64,000 bases of DNA from Biscogniauxia marginata (taxonomy: Eukaryota; Ascomycota; Sordariomycetes; Xylariales; Xylariaceae): positions 248,001-312,000 of the forward strand of contig MU404081.1 in NCBI GenBank assembly GCA_022695795.1, in the 5' to 3' direction. Of this stretch, positions 10,218 through 20,991 are shown piece by piece. Each line of letters begins with the position of its first letter. Position 1 is the first letter of the stretch. The translations under genes and the position numbers were made by a program. The notes below the pieces were generated by a model, which ran no database searches, was not told where the DNA came from, and saw nothing but the letters and a program-made list of their open reading frames with translations.

Positions 10218-12438
10218 TTAGTGGAATCCGTTGGAGCTCTTCGTGGGACTGACCTGCCCATTCGTGACGTCCTGCAATGCGCGGCCACTACCGCTACCGC
10301 TACTACCACCACGACCGCTGCCGTCGGCGCCCTCCGGGCCATTCCGCGTCGTAATGAGTTTCTCCATGAAGCTGATGTAGTCGTATTGCGGGACGCCACG
10401 GTCCTGGGCCATGTCCGGGCCCGTGTGCGGCGGGACGATCTCGCACAGCTTCTCGATGACCTCGTCGGGCACCAGGGAGTGCCGTAGGTCCATCTCGGTA
10501 ACGTACGGCTTGCCGTCGGCCACCTCCCGGAAGGACTGGAAGACCTGCTCGGCCGTGTTCTGGTCCTCGGTCACGTTCACCATGAAGCGGATGAACTGCT
10601 CGAAGGTGACGCGGTCGCGGTTGCCAGACGTCCCGACAAAGTAGTCGTGCATCTCGTCCTCGCTGAACACCAAGCCCAGAGACGCCAAGGCGGCAGAGAA
10701 CTCGAGCTCGGACAGCGTATTTGAGTCGTCCCGGTCGAAATGGCGGAACACAGATTCGAATTCCTCGAGTTGGATGGGCGTCAGGTTTGTCATGTCCCGG
10801 GCTACCATCTGGTTCTCCAAGAAGGCGAGCTTCTTCTGCACGGATGACTTGACAAGACCGAGCTCGTATGATAGCTCGTCGTACGTGTATGTTGTAAAGT
10901 CGTTCTCTTCTATGTTGGCTTCCTGACACTTTTCATCAACGACTGCAATCTTCTCCAGATACGCATCAAGCGGTGGCAAATTGTCGCTAAGCCTCCGCAC
11001 ATGTAGGAGTTGATCTTCTACATCCCCTTCGAGACCAGAGATGGCGACTTGCATGGTATTCAGAGCTAGTGCAAAATCGTTGGCCTTGTCTGCAAATGAC
11101 CTGCGGAGGGCATTCTTGATACTATCATGATTATTAGCAAGAACAAGTCGTGAAGACGGCCCAATTTCTCCACTTACTCTCTGATTGTCTCATTGATGAG
11201 CTGGCCACGCATCATCTCGGCGCTAGTCAGTTGACCCCATTCCTGGTCCATGGTCTCCAGGGACAACTCCGGGGGAGGCTCGTAGGCTCTGAGTCGGTAT
11301 GTGCCCAGCTTTGTCTTGATGTTTCCTAATAGCGTTGCCAACTCGCTCTTTTCGGCGACCCATTCTCTCTTCCTGCCCCTCTTGTACGATGCAAATTCAC
11401 CAGCTTGCCGTTTCGCGTCGGCGTAGGTCCCTTCGAATTCTGCTAGTTGCCACTGTTCTATTTGCTCTCTGATCTGCGCTAGCAAAGCGGCCATCCTCCT
11501 CTCGTAGGCGCTCTGCATCTCCCATGCGCCTTGCATGTTGTTGAAAAACTTCTCCACCCGCCGACCAGCATTCTCAACCTTTTCCATCTGCGAGAAGGCA
11601 TGGAACCAATAGGCGATGTATGTCATTAAACTCCTCTCGTCGGGCTTGGCCACGTCGCAGACATCCTCGACATCTAGCAAGTCGGGGATGCCGATCTCCT
11701 TATGGGCAATATCAAAGGCTAATTGCATATTACCTCGGTGGTCCGACTTGTCTAGTGAATCGTAGTCGATTAGGTCCGGTCGGTGTATGTCTAATAGCGC
11801 GCAGAAGGCCAGGCCATCGTTCCAGCTCGAACTAAAATCTCGGACTTCCACTTCGTCATAACATGCCGTCTTACGCTGGCACCATAACAGCAGACCCTCC
11901 TTGGCTGTCATTCCTTCCTCGTTAATATCACTGATGGTGAAGCGCAAAATGAGCGTCCATATCAAACCGAGGATGATCTTTCTGTTGCCGTCGACTACAT
12001 CTTCTGCGCCGATATTGGTCATCTGGATCCCCCTCGACTTGATAAAGTCGAGAGCGGTATTGGCATTTTCGAACCTCTGGACACGGAGTTTCGGTTTCGC
12101 GGCATATCGTCCTAGTGATTCGTGCGACAAACACTCGAGTAAGTGTATTAGGAGAACCTGGGAAAGACAGTTGTTTAGTCAAGGGCATACACAGTGCTGG
12201 TAGTCTTGGAAATCAACTTACAGCGTCGCGCAGGTCTTCAACAAGATCCTTCACCACCAGCCCTCTCGTCGCAATTTTGGTATTAAGCCTAGCATTCCAG
12301 CCAAGTCAGTTATCGTGCCCAGGATAAAACCCGAAACATTGTCTCGGTGGCGCATGCAGCAGTCTCCCAATAAAATATCCAATGGACTCACCATTTGGTG
12401 AAAGTCTTCTGCTGGACGTTAATCCATTTGTGATCCAT
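10218..12438 (-). CDS. Alpha-actinin, actin cross-linking protein
   Basis: Alpha-actinin cross-links F-actin; in filamentous fungi it acts at the septation ring and hyphal tip. Minus-strand exons: 12438-12392, 12288-12222, 12157-11178, 11121-10218. Phases agree at every junction and total 665 aa, about the size of fungal family members. All donors are GTGAGT or GTAAGT. Tandem calponin-homology domains fill about residues 1-235 (VQQKTFTKWLNTKI; RKIILGLIWTLILRFTI; RDFSSSWNDGLAFCALLD). A short spectrin-like helical rod follows. An EF-hand module comes after it, with one canonical loop DRDDSNTLSELE at about 494-505 and a degenerate second hand. The tail is Gly/Ser-rich. An in-frame stop lies just upstream of the chosen ATG, so an N-terminal extension would need another exon. 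A candidate Arg/Ser/His-rich frame starts at 12832, but I found no clean donor for it. Confidence 0.93.
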
Positions 12439-14288
12439 CCTGGCCAACTTGGACCCCGACTATGTCAGGGGCAGACTCGGTCGACGGGCTAGAAGAGAGC
12501 GAGCGTCTCGCAGACGTGTTGGGCGTTTGACTCCCTTGGCGAGTCCTTGTTTGGTCAACGGCGAGCCAGAAAGCGTGACCGACTATTAGACACGGGCTGC
12601 ATGTAGTTCGGGATGTGGCCGGCTGGTTTAAGACTGCCGCAGAGCCTGGGTGACTTGGGTGGTGCGAGTGTGGATAGCTGCGTCGGGATGAAGTCTCTGG
12701 GTGGAGGTGTGATCGAGACGGCGATCTGGAAGAGGTTGGAGTTCTGTTGATTTGGGCACGGATACGGGATACACTGGTAGGACGGTAGCGTTCTCGGTCG
12801 TTGGCTCTACGTGTAGGGGTTTGGGGGTTCATTAATGTTAATGTTGCATCGGGCGGCCAAGCTGGAAACAATTCGGTGAGTGCGCGGTCGCGGTTGACGA
12901 TTGGTTGCCGAGGGGACCCATAAGCCATGAGTCCCCTATTTGATTCCCCACAATTCGCTAATCGCTGGGCCGGTCCTGCCGCTCTGATTGGTACACAGCC
13001 AAAGTCCAGGCCCACCTGTCGATAACCGATAACAGCCCAGTGAGGCATTCAGGGGGAGGGGTAATAAATCGGCTGATGTAGCGTTAAGATATGTTCTAGG
13101 CCGGCATCCCAGCTACACTACATACACTAAATCGGATAAGGCTTCACGGAGAAGCCAATAGATACATACAAGGATTATCCAGTTGTTTCAAACAAAATCT
13201 TAGTTAATGTATACCTAGGTAATTGGAGGGATGAATGCATGCGGTGTGCCGAGCTATCTTCAGATACTTTAACTTATACCTCTCCACCGCCGAACAAAGT
13301 TGCTTCATCTAATCTAACTTTCTCTTAGGTATCGTAAGTTAGTTTGGCCCTTCAGATGCAAGATCCGGTCTTTGTTTTAGGTTAGACGGTTGACTACCTT
13401 AGGTAGGTAGATATATATTAGGTATATCTACTAGGAAGCCCGAAACACGAGGGCGAGAAGGCTATCATTCCACTGATTACGGAGTAGTCGATCTCATCCT
13501 CCGGCGGGAGGCTGTGCGCTAGGTTCGCTATCGTGCATATGTCATCGTCGATCACAAGGGTCAACTTCTGTCATAGATCCATCGTGAGTACTGAATTGGG
13601 TCTAATTTGTTTTCAGCAGCGCGTTTTCCCGTCTCTGGGGCCGGACCCAACAGGGCCACTTTCCAACGACGCAACAAAGATCTCCTTCAAGTGATGTATC
13701 TACCTTAGCAAATATTTCCGTCACCTTTTACTTTAGCTTTCATAGGAACTAAAAGATGGGTACTTGCTCTATCTGAGGGATAGAGTTTGACAACCAAACG
13801 CGAAACCGTGAGACCCTTCCGAAATGTCGGCTTCGTATAAAACCGGGGGCTAATAGCATATTGCTCCTACAGTTTATATAAGTCTACCTATGTTATTTCT
13901 AATCTTGGATTACTGTTGGATAAGAAAAATCTTGCTATTAGCTCAGGTCTCGACCTCGATTACTTTTACGAAGACTTTTAAATGCATTTGAAAGAAGAGG
14001 TAAGTAAGAAATGCAATGGAACAATAACATAGATCTGCATCCGAACCACCCTTAGCGTTTCCCGGATCTCTGGTGGCGGGGACGGGGATCTTCAGTGGCT
14101 GCAGCCGTGAGGTGGGTACTTAAGTTCCGTGGTAGAACGGGGTTTTAGTTTCGCCGCCACAGACGCACAGACCCCGCGCTCGGAATGGCCCCGCGTTGCT
14201 ATCTCGATAATTCTTTTTTTCTTTTCTTCCGGTCCCCAGCTACCTAGTTTATGCGCCTTCTAGTCCGGAGAGGAGAAAGACGTTAAAT
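12439..14288. other. Divergent intergenic region, alpha-actinin / D-2HG dehydrogenase
   Basis: No gene is supported. An open frame at 12419-13048 (minus) is Ser/Arg/Pro/His-rich and may be 5' leader or an unproven upstream exon of alpha-actinin. A TAGGTAGGTAG/TATATATTAGGTATA cluster lies at about 13396-13433. The stretch 13100-14000 is AT-richer than its flanks. Confidence 0.5.
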
Positions 14289-15978
14289 ATGGCGTGCAGG
14301 TCAAGACTTGCGCCAGTGCTTAGGCGGACAGTAGCGCCTAAGCTGTTGAGAACTGCCAATGCCTCCAATTCCGTTCCCTACGCTGCCCGTCGCATATCAA
14401 ATACAGCAACGAGACGTTTTCGAAACTCGCCGCAGAATGGCGCGAAGTTCACGACCGACGCCTACCCGGAGATCAAGCGTGACCCGCGATTTGCCCAGAT
14501 CACGAAAGAACATGTCACATTCTTCAAAGAGCTTCTTGGTAAGGAGTCCGCCATCATTGATGGCGTCACGGCCGACGTTTCTACGGAAGACATGGAGCCT
14601 TACAATGGTGATTGGATGAGAAAATACCGGGGGCACTGCAAGTTGGTGCTAAAGCCCGGGTCTACCGGGGAAGTCAGCAAGATCCTGAAGTACTGCAATG
14701 ACAACACGCTAGCCGTTGTCCCGCAAGGTGGAAATACCGGCCTGGTCGGTGGCTCTGTACCCGTCTTCGACGAGATCGTTGTCAATACAAGCCGAATGAA
14801 CCAAATACGATTCTTCGATGAAGTGAGCGGTGTCCTGGTTGCCGATGCAGGTGTTGTACTTGAAGTAGCAGACCAGTTCCTTGCCGAGAAGGGCTACGTT
14901 TTCCCTTTGGACTTGGGTGCCAAAGGTTCGTGCCACATCGGCGGCAATGTTGCAACTAACGCCGGCGGTCTTCGTCTCCTTAGATACGGAAGCTTACATG
15001 GGACTGTCCTGGGTATTGAGGCAGTCCTGCCCGATGGTACAATTGTAGATGACTTGGGTAAGCTGCGGAAAAACAACACCGGGTACGACTTAAAACAGCT
15101 CTTTATTGGCGGCGAGGGTACGATTGGCATGATTACTGCTGTCTCAATACACTGTCCTCAAAGGCCCAAAGCGGTCAATGTCGCATATCTCGGTGTTGAG
15201 TCCTACGAGAAGCTCCAACAGGCTTTTAGAGAAGCCAAAACCCAGCTCTCGGAAATTCTTTCCGCTTTCGAGATGATGGACTCTTATAGTCAAGACCTAG
15301 TCTTTAGAGTGCGACAAAATAAGCGACCACTCGAAGGAGAACATCCATTTTACTGTCTCATTGAGACGGGCGGGTCTAATACAGATCACGACGCCGAGAA
15401 ACTGGAGAAGTTCCTTGAGGATGTAATGTCGAAGGAGATTGTCACCGATGGTGTCGTGGCGCAAGATGAGACACAGATCAAGTCGTTATGGAGCCAAAGA
15501 GAAGGTATTCCCGAGTGTGTGTCCCACTGGGGCGGAGTGTACAAGTACGACGTTTCGATACCGCTGAAGGACCTCTACAAGTTAGTCGATGATACCAGGA
15601 AGAGGGTTGAAGACGCTGGTCTGAAGGGTGACACGGATGAGTTTCCTGTGGTCGAAGTGGCCGGATACGGTCACATGGGTGACTCAAACTTGCACCTCAA
15701 TGTCGCCGTACGGAGATATGACAAGAGGGTGGAAGAGGTCCTAGAGCCATTCGTCTACGAGTGGATCAGCAAGGTGAATGGCAGCATCAGCGCGGAGCAC
15801 GGCCTAGGCATAGCAAAGAAAAACTACATCGGATTTAGTAGAAGCGAGATCATGATTAACTTGATGAAGCAAATCAAGACGCTTTATGACCCGGTGAGTT
15901 TCCGGTTCTTTATCACAAGCAAACACACGCTAACACGTTCCGTAGAATGGGATTATGAATCCGTACAAGTACTTGTAA
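14289..15978 (+). CDS. Mitochondrial FAD-linked D-2-hydroxyglutarate / D-lactate dehydrogenase (DLD2-type)
   Basis: Oxidises D-2-hydroxy acids (D-2-hydroxyglutarate, D-lactate) and passes electrons through FAD. Exons 14289-15893 and 15946-15978; the 52-nt intron (GTGAGT...CTAAC...TAG) is followed by an 11-codon last exon that completes [10 protein letters not shown], the conserved family C-terminus. Product 545 aa. The N-terminus is Arg/Ala/Ser-rich without acids for about 45 residues, consistent with a mitochondrial presequence. The PCMH-type FAD domain shows [15 protein letters not shown] (about 144) and [18 protein letters not shown]. The C-terminal FAD-oxidase domain carries [13 protein letters not shown] (about 459) and EHGLG (about 503), the metal- and substrate-site His/Glu residues. 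[11 protein letters not shown] favours the D-2-hydroxyglutarate dehydrogenase branch over plain D-lactate cytochrome c reductase. Confidence 0.93.
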
Positions 15979-16679
15979 TATATAGGAAAAGATTTATACC
16001 AACTCGAAAATTGCACCTGAAATATCGACCGACGGGAAATAAATGCGGCGGTTGGACTTTCTTAAGGGTTGGACTTTCTTAAGATATGGGATTTGTGCTA
16101 TGAGGTCTTGTAGATTTAACACCATTGATGGCTCGGGAAGGCTCTGTATATTAGAGGAAGTTGAGAACCTACCTAAGGCAGCAAGCTCTCAACAGCCTGT
16201 ACTGTGTATATACGAGATAAAAGCTAGCTACCTACAGAGCCACATTCTTGGCTAAGAAAATAGTCTTATGGCTCTTATAATTTTTCCCGATATGTACGTG
16301 ATTGTGGTTAAGTTTTCAATTACTTCAATTGATGCTTGAAAGGAGAAGCTATAGTACGGTGTGTCCAAAGTGAGGGGCACAGTGGTTTTTACGTAGTATC
16401 CCGACGATAAGATAAGAAGCTCTCGAGTTTTTCTTGCGCTTCGATTATCGATTCATGACCGTACACCTACCACACCCGACCGCAAAACTTGGAACCAATA
16501 CCTATCACCAAAACTTAGCACGACAACCGCGACCTCCAGTTTCCTTTAACTTGTCTCGTCTATATATACAAAGATCCATACACAACCCTCTCCAAGAAAA
16601 CCAGCCGTTTCAGTCCGAGAGAACCCAAGCTACCCAGATACGGAGAGGGAAAAGAAAAAAAGAAAAAAAAAGAAGAAAA
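15979..16679. other. Spacer and TIM8 5' leader
   Basis: No gene seen. An 18-nt direct repeat (GGTTGGACTTTCTTAAG) occurs at about 16051 and 16067. The last 60 bases before TIM8 are purine-rich (AAAAGAAAAAAAAAGAAG). Confidence 0.5.
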
Positions 16680-17099
16680 ATGGATGCGCTGAACGACCAC
16701 GACTTGGACAAGCTGAACGAGAAGGACAAGCTCGAGCTGCGACAGTTCCTCACCAACGAGAGCCAGAAAGCGCGCGTGCAGGCGAGTATGTCATGTTGTC
16801 CTACGCATCCCTATAACTGCTCTCGCGCGCTACCAAGTACCATGAATCACCGTCCTATCGGGGGGTTGTTTTTTTTCTTTACTTGCGATCGCCTTTTTGT
16901 GAACCATTGCTGATCATCTTCCTTCTCTACAGCCGTCCACTCCCTGACCGACACGTGCTTCAACAAATGTATTACGGGATCGATTCGGAGTGGGAAGCTT
17001 GACAAGAGCGAAGAGAGCTGCATGGCGAACTGCGCGGACCGGTTCTTAGATATTAGCTCGTTAACCATGAAGCATTTGCAGAACTTGCGACAAGGTTAA
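16680..17099 (+). CDS. TIM8: Mitochondrial intermembrane-space chaperone Tim8
   Basis: Small Tim protein that, with Tim13, escorts hydrophobic precursors (Tim23-type) across the intermembrane space. Exons 16680-16785 and 16933-17099 with a 147-nt intron (donor GTATGT, acceptor CTACAG); product 90 aa, normal for Tim8. The twin CX3C motifs are intact: C44-FNK-C48 and C65-MAN-C69, which form two intramolecular disulphides after Mia40 oxidation. The upstream exon encodes the Asp/Leu/Lys-rich helix [17 protein letters not shown]. The alternative of reading through the donor gives a stop-bounded Cys-rich tail with no family resemblance. It is convergent with RPL25. Confidence 0.95.
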
Positions 17100-17474
17100 A
17101 GGAATTCAACTCGACTATCCCCTTATCATGAATATCCCAGGATAAATATATATATATATGCGCACGCTAGTTCAGGACTCGGGACGAGTTACGACTGTGT
17201 ATGTTGCGAATCCACCACCAAGCGAAATGGATTGGTACTACAAGCTCGAGAGGGGAATAGAAAGACCACCATTACATAGAGTATAGGCGCAGAATCACTG
17301 TCAGTTATACGTGAACACATTTCCGCTGGCGTGGGGAAATCATTTTGTCCATTGATCTCATAAGCCTGGCCCTAGGCAACGCCGTATCATGCTAATCTAC
17401 CCAGCTCGGAGCGCATCCGCGTCTCTCCAACGAGCCACCTAGTTACCACCCAAAGCACTATCGACGGATATCTC
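17100..17474. other. Convergent 3' spacer TIM8 / RPL25
   Basis: No gene seen. A short TATATATATATATG run lies at about 17147-17160; otherwise unremarkable terminator space. Confidence 0.5.
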
Positions 17475-18280
17475 TTATACGAGGCCGAGCTTGGTCGCGG
17501 CGATGTCCAGAGCATCCACGTCCGGTGTAAGTCGCACGTAAGCCTTCTTCGTCGCATCGGGCCTATGCCAACTAGTCAGTCCACAATCCCACCAGGAGTC
17601 TAATGCGCCACATACCGAACGAGTGTGTTGATCTTGACTGTGTCAATGTCGTATAGCTTCTTCAGAGCCTGCTTGATCTGGGCCTTGTTGGCCTTGACGT
17701 CGCAGATGAAGACGAGGGTGTTATTCTCTTCTAGCTTCTTCATCGCGCTCTCGGTGTTGAGCGGGTGAAGGATAACCTTGTGTTCATCGAGTCTTTTCCA
17801 TATTGTTAATGCCAAGTGACAGTAGAAAAACATAGCAAGAGTCCGTCCGTACCTGGGTAGCGAAGGGACCGACTTGGAGGGCACCTTCGGGTTGCGAGCG
17901 AGACGGAGAGTCTTGGGTCGGTGGAAGGTGGTCGAGGTCCGGACCTTGTTCTTCCTGTGCGAGTTATCCTACACCACGTATTAGCTTAGCACTCAAAAAG
18001 TGACAAGATACGCGCTTGCGCTTTCACTTACTCCTCGGAGAGCAGCCTTAGCGGCAGCAGAAGCCTGCTTCAGGCCCTTAGGCTTGGCGCCGCCTACAGA
18101 AGAAAACGCATCAGCAATCGCCCATGATCAAATTTCGATCAGAACTCGCAAAATCTGCTGCTGCTCGATGCGTGGGCCGACGAGGCGCCTGCGGAAACAG
18201 CAACCTCATCGAAAGAGGAGTCTTGTCGAGTAAATCGAGGTTCAAGATATACCTTTCTTCGCGGGGACTTTGGGGCCCAT
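17475..18280 (-). CDS. RPL25: 60S ribosomal protein uL23 (L25/L23a)
   Basis: Ribosomal protein uL23 binds domain III of 25S rRNA and sits at the peptide tunnel exit, where SRP and chaperones dock. Five minus-strand exons: 18280-18253, 18093-18032, 17968-17853, 17792-17616 and 17562-17475. Phases fit at all four junctions and give 156 aa, the usual size. The start [10 protein letters not shown] is basic. The middle exon gives the eukaryote-specific extension ([17 protein letters not shown]) and the last exons the conserved globular part ([45 protein letters not shown]). Four introns in 471 coding bases is typical of fungal ribosomal protein genes. It faces BMT2 head to head. Confidence 0.96.
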
Positions 18281-18680
18281 TGTGTCGTGACTGGCGCTGG
18301 TAGGTTGGCGTTGAAGTTGTCGTGGTCTCGTTGATGGCCCTCGAGGATGGTTGAAGAATTTCTCCAATATCAATTTGTGGTTTGACAAAATTTAGGTGGA
18401 AAATGGAGCTCGTTTAGGGCAGATGCTTGGTGGTCAAAGCGCGCGTGCAATCCATTGGCTGAATCCTTATCGGGCCTGTGCGTGGATCTGGAAGAATTAG
18501 GTAATCTGGCCATGCGATTACGGTGTTATAAAGTCTGACGCACTGCTCTTTCACACTGGTCTATATCCACTAGAGCGGCCAGACTCAGCAACTTTGCCAG
18601 TTTTCCCACTGCTTGATGTTCGCCATCAAACTATCGTCAATGCCTACGCAAGACCGAAGCCCATACTCTCTACCGTCAAA
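18281..18680. promoter_or_regulatory. Divergent promoter shared by RPL25 and BMT2
   Basis: The 400 bases between the two start codons are the only promoter space for both genes. On the RPL25 strand CAGTCACG occurs about 10 bases before its ATG, one base off the CAGTCACA HomolD box known from fission-yeast ribosomal protein genes, but it lies so close to the start that it is probably leader. No other site is assigned. Confidence 0.5.
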
Positions 18681-19562
18681 ATGACTGCTGTGAAGAAGAG
18701 GAAGAGAACCTTGAAGAGTCTGGCACGGGGGCGGCCCCCCACGCTCCAGAGACCGAAATCAATATCCCGGAAGGCCACGAAGGCGTTAATCAATGAACAC
18801 CATCTCTTGGAGAAGAAGAAAGCACATGCAATAGCAAACGGAGACAGAGATTCTGTGGCTGCAGCAACAGCCGAAATCGCTGCATTAGGTGGTCTCGAGA
18901 AGTACCAGCAAGCCAGCCTCCAGGGGCAACGCAACGACCGCGGGGGCGATAGTTCGAGAGTGTTAATGGAATGGCTTAGGCCGGTACTTTCTACTCCGGG
19001 GCCATCGACAACTGTGTCACTACGGATGCTTGAAGTTGGTGCCCTAAGTACCACGAATGAATGCTCGAGAAGCAATGTTTTCGACATGGAAAGGATCGAT
19101 CTGAACAGCCAGGGTCACGGTATACTGCAGCAAGACTTCATGAAGAGACCACTTCCAGTCGATGACACGGAACTTTTTGACATTATCAGTCTCTCCCTAG
19201 TACTGAACTTTGTACCTGATGCGGAAGGGCGAGGTAGAATGCTTCTCAGGACTTTGGAATTCTTGAAACGGCCTGCGGATTCCTCGTCGAGGCTGCACGA
19301 ATTCTTTCCAAGTTTATTCATGGTTCTGCCTGCATCTTGTGTTACTAACTCAAGATACATGGATGAGGCGAATCTTGAGACTATCATGAATGCGATAGGC
19401 TACACGAAAATTCGAAGCAAGACTACGCAGAAATTGGTATATTATCTTTGGGCTAGGGAGTCTCTTACCCCTGAACAGATCCCGATCTTCAAGAAAACGG
19501 AGCTCCGCTCCGGCCGCTCTAGGAACAATTTTTCGATCATACTTCGTGGGTCATCGGGTTGA
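18681..19562 (+). CDS. BMT2: 25S rRNA (adenine-N1) methyltransferase Bmt2
   Basis: Bmt2 is the nucleolar SAM-dependent enzyme that makes m1A2142 in yeast 25S rRNA. Single exon, 293 aa from the ATG at 18681 (context TCAAAATGA); an in-frame ATG-less extension reaches 18594 but lacks family character. The N-terminus is very basic (KKRKRTLKSLARGRPP). The SAM-binding motif is seen in MLEVGAL (about 114-120), followed by the acidic strand DMERIDLN and the family-typical DIISLSLVLNFVPD block near 178. A conserved C-terminal core (FFPSLFMVLPASCV, then LWARESLTPE) follows. Convergent with the SDR gene, with 162 bases between stops. Confidence 0.9.
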   Translation: MTAVKKRKRTLKSLARGRPPTLQRPKSISRKATKALINEHHLLEKKKAHAIANGDRDSVAAATAEIAALGGLEKYQQASLQGQRNDRGGDSSRVLMEWLRPVLSTPGPSTTVSLRMLEVGALSTTNECSRSNVFDMERIDLNSQGHGILQQDFMKRPLPVDDTELFDIISLSLVLNFVPDAEGRGRMLLRTLEFLKRPADSSSRLHEFFPSLFMVLPASCVTNSRYMDEANLETIMNAIGYTKIRSKTTQKLVYYLWARESLTPEQIPIFKKTELRSGRSRNNFSIILRGSSG

Positions 19563-19724
19563 AACGGGCAAATCTGGGTGGGTAGGAATATCGAAATCTT
19601 CCGAGCTCGTAACATACGACGACAGCAGCCAATCTACGGGCTGAGCACACGGCAGCAATGCCTGTGAATGTGGGTTTCAACATTGCATCACGCACCGTCC
19701 TCTTTGTTACTCATTTCTGCACAG

Positions 19725-20991
19725 TTACAATCTGCTCTCGCCGGTATTGGTTACGAGCTCTTCACTCAGCCCCCATAATTTCTCGGCCGTCGATTTGTCG
19801 GATGCCCAACGTGCCGGGCGTGCTTTCTGACAATCCGACAAGTACAAGACTTCTGCGGCTTTCGAGATCGTCAGTTGGTCCATCGTCTTGGGGTTTACCC
19901 CGCAGTCTCCCACATACCGGATAGACTTGGATCGAACGCAGCCACCAACGACGTCGCACAACCTTGGTCAGACGACTTCCATGCTTCGGGAGGGATTGCT
20001 CCAGTTACCTTGAGAAACTCAGGCCCAACCTCTCGGATAAGATCCGACAAGACGTCTGGCCGATCAGTTCTCTCCAATCTGCGCAAGTTATTAAGGGAGG
20101 CGATCTACTTACCTCCAGGGTTCACTGCAAAACTCCTGATGCCGCTTGACCGTAACCGTTCATTTAGCGCGACAGTGAAGAGTATATTGGCCGTCTTACT
20201 AGCCCCGTAAGCGACCACACCCGGAAAACCCCCTTGCGTTTCGTATAGGTACTCTGGTAGGTTCCTTCGAGGCTGTTCATGTTGGGGTAATGTCTTGCCC
20301 TCGAAATTGTAGTCACCAAAACGCATAGGTGATATCATATGGGCGGAACTAGAGACGTTGATAATTCGAGTGGCACCAGTCCTGCTGTTCCGAGCTGTCT
20401 CAAGCAGAGCGGGTAGAAGCATATTTGTCAAGAGAAATGGACCAATGTGGTTCGTGGCTAATGTGAGCTCGATGCCATCAGGAGACCATTGTTTTCTGGA
20501 CAGACTGACCCCGGCATTGTTGATGAGGACATCGAGTCTATTAGTCAAGCTTTTGATTTTCTGGGCCGCTTCCCTGACTGATTTCTGATCAGCTAGATTA
20601 AGAACGACAATTTGGATGGTCACGGTTGGATGTCGCTCTTGGATATGCGCAGCAACGGCAGCCAGCTTCGCCTGCGTTCGTGACGCCAAGATCAATAGTC
20701 CCGGGTTGCTACCGGCGACGGCGTGAGCAGTAGCCTCTCCTATCGAGTTGGGGCTTGCTCCCGTGATGAGGACTATACCCCGCTTTGGTCAGATGATTTG
20801 TTCGTTGGTCAAAAGGGTGATCTTATGTTGTTAATATGGATTTCGGGGTAGAGAGACCGGGCGTGCCCCAGCAACGAGACTGGAGAAACACTTTACGTAT
20901 ACCTACTGTGCTTGTCCCTGATCTGGTCCCTGAATGACTCGGCGACCTCCGTGCCGGTAGTCGACTTGCCAAACTTCTCATGAGAGGTCAT
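19725..20991 (-). CDS. Short-chain dehydrogenase/reductase (retinol dehydrogenase/WWOX-like SDR)
   Basis: NAD(P)-dependent oxidoreductase of the classical SDR fold; substrate unknown. Minus-strand exons 20991-20907, 20772-20113, 20055-19918 and 19858-19725 agree in phase and give 338 aa. The cofactor motif is TGASPNSIG (from about residue 32), a variant of TGxxxGIG with Ser in place of the penultimate Gly. NNAG lies at about 113-116, NVSSS holds the catalytic Ser, and YGASK places the catalytic Tyr/Lys at about 217 and 221. NPG follows. The C-terminal exons give the tail typical of this fungal SDR group (YLSDCQKARPARWASD, then AEKLWGLSEELV). The last junction (donor GTATGT at 19917, acceptor AAAG) is the least certain, because reading through the donor also stays open for a few codons. 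Confidence 0.88.

Noticed and set aside
10303..10929. 208-codon minus-strand frame inside alpha-actinin
   Set aside because: Out-of-frame shadow of the last exon; the EF-hand frame is clearly the true one.
19895..20086. SDR gene ending at the stop reached by reading through the third exon (MWETAG)
   Set aside because: It would lose the conserved YLSDCQ...AEKLW tail, which a consensus GTATGT donor and branch/acceptor restore in phase.
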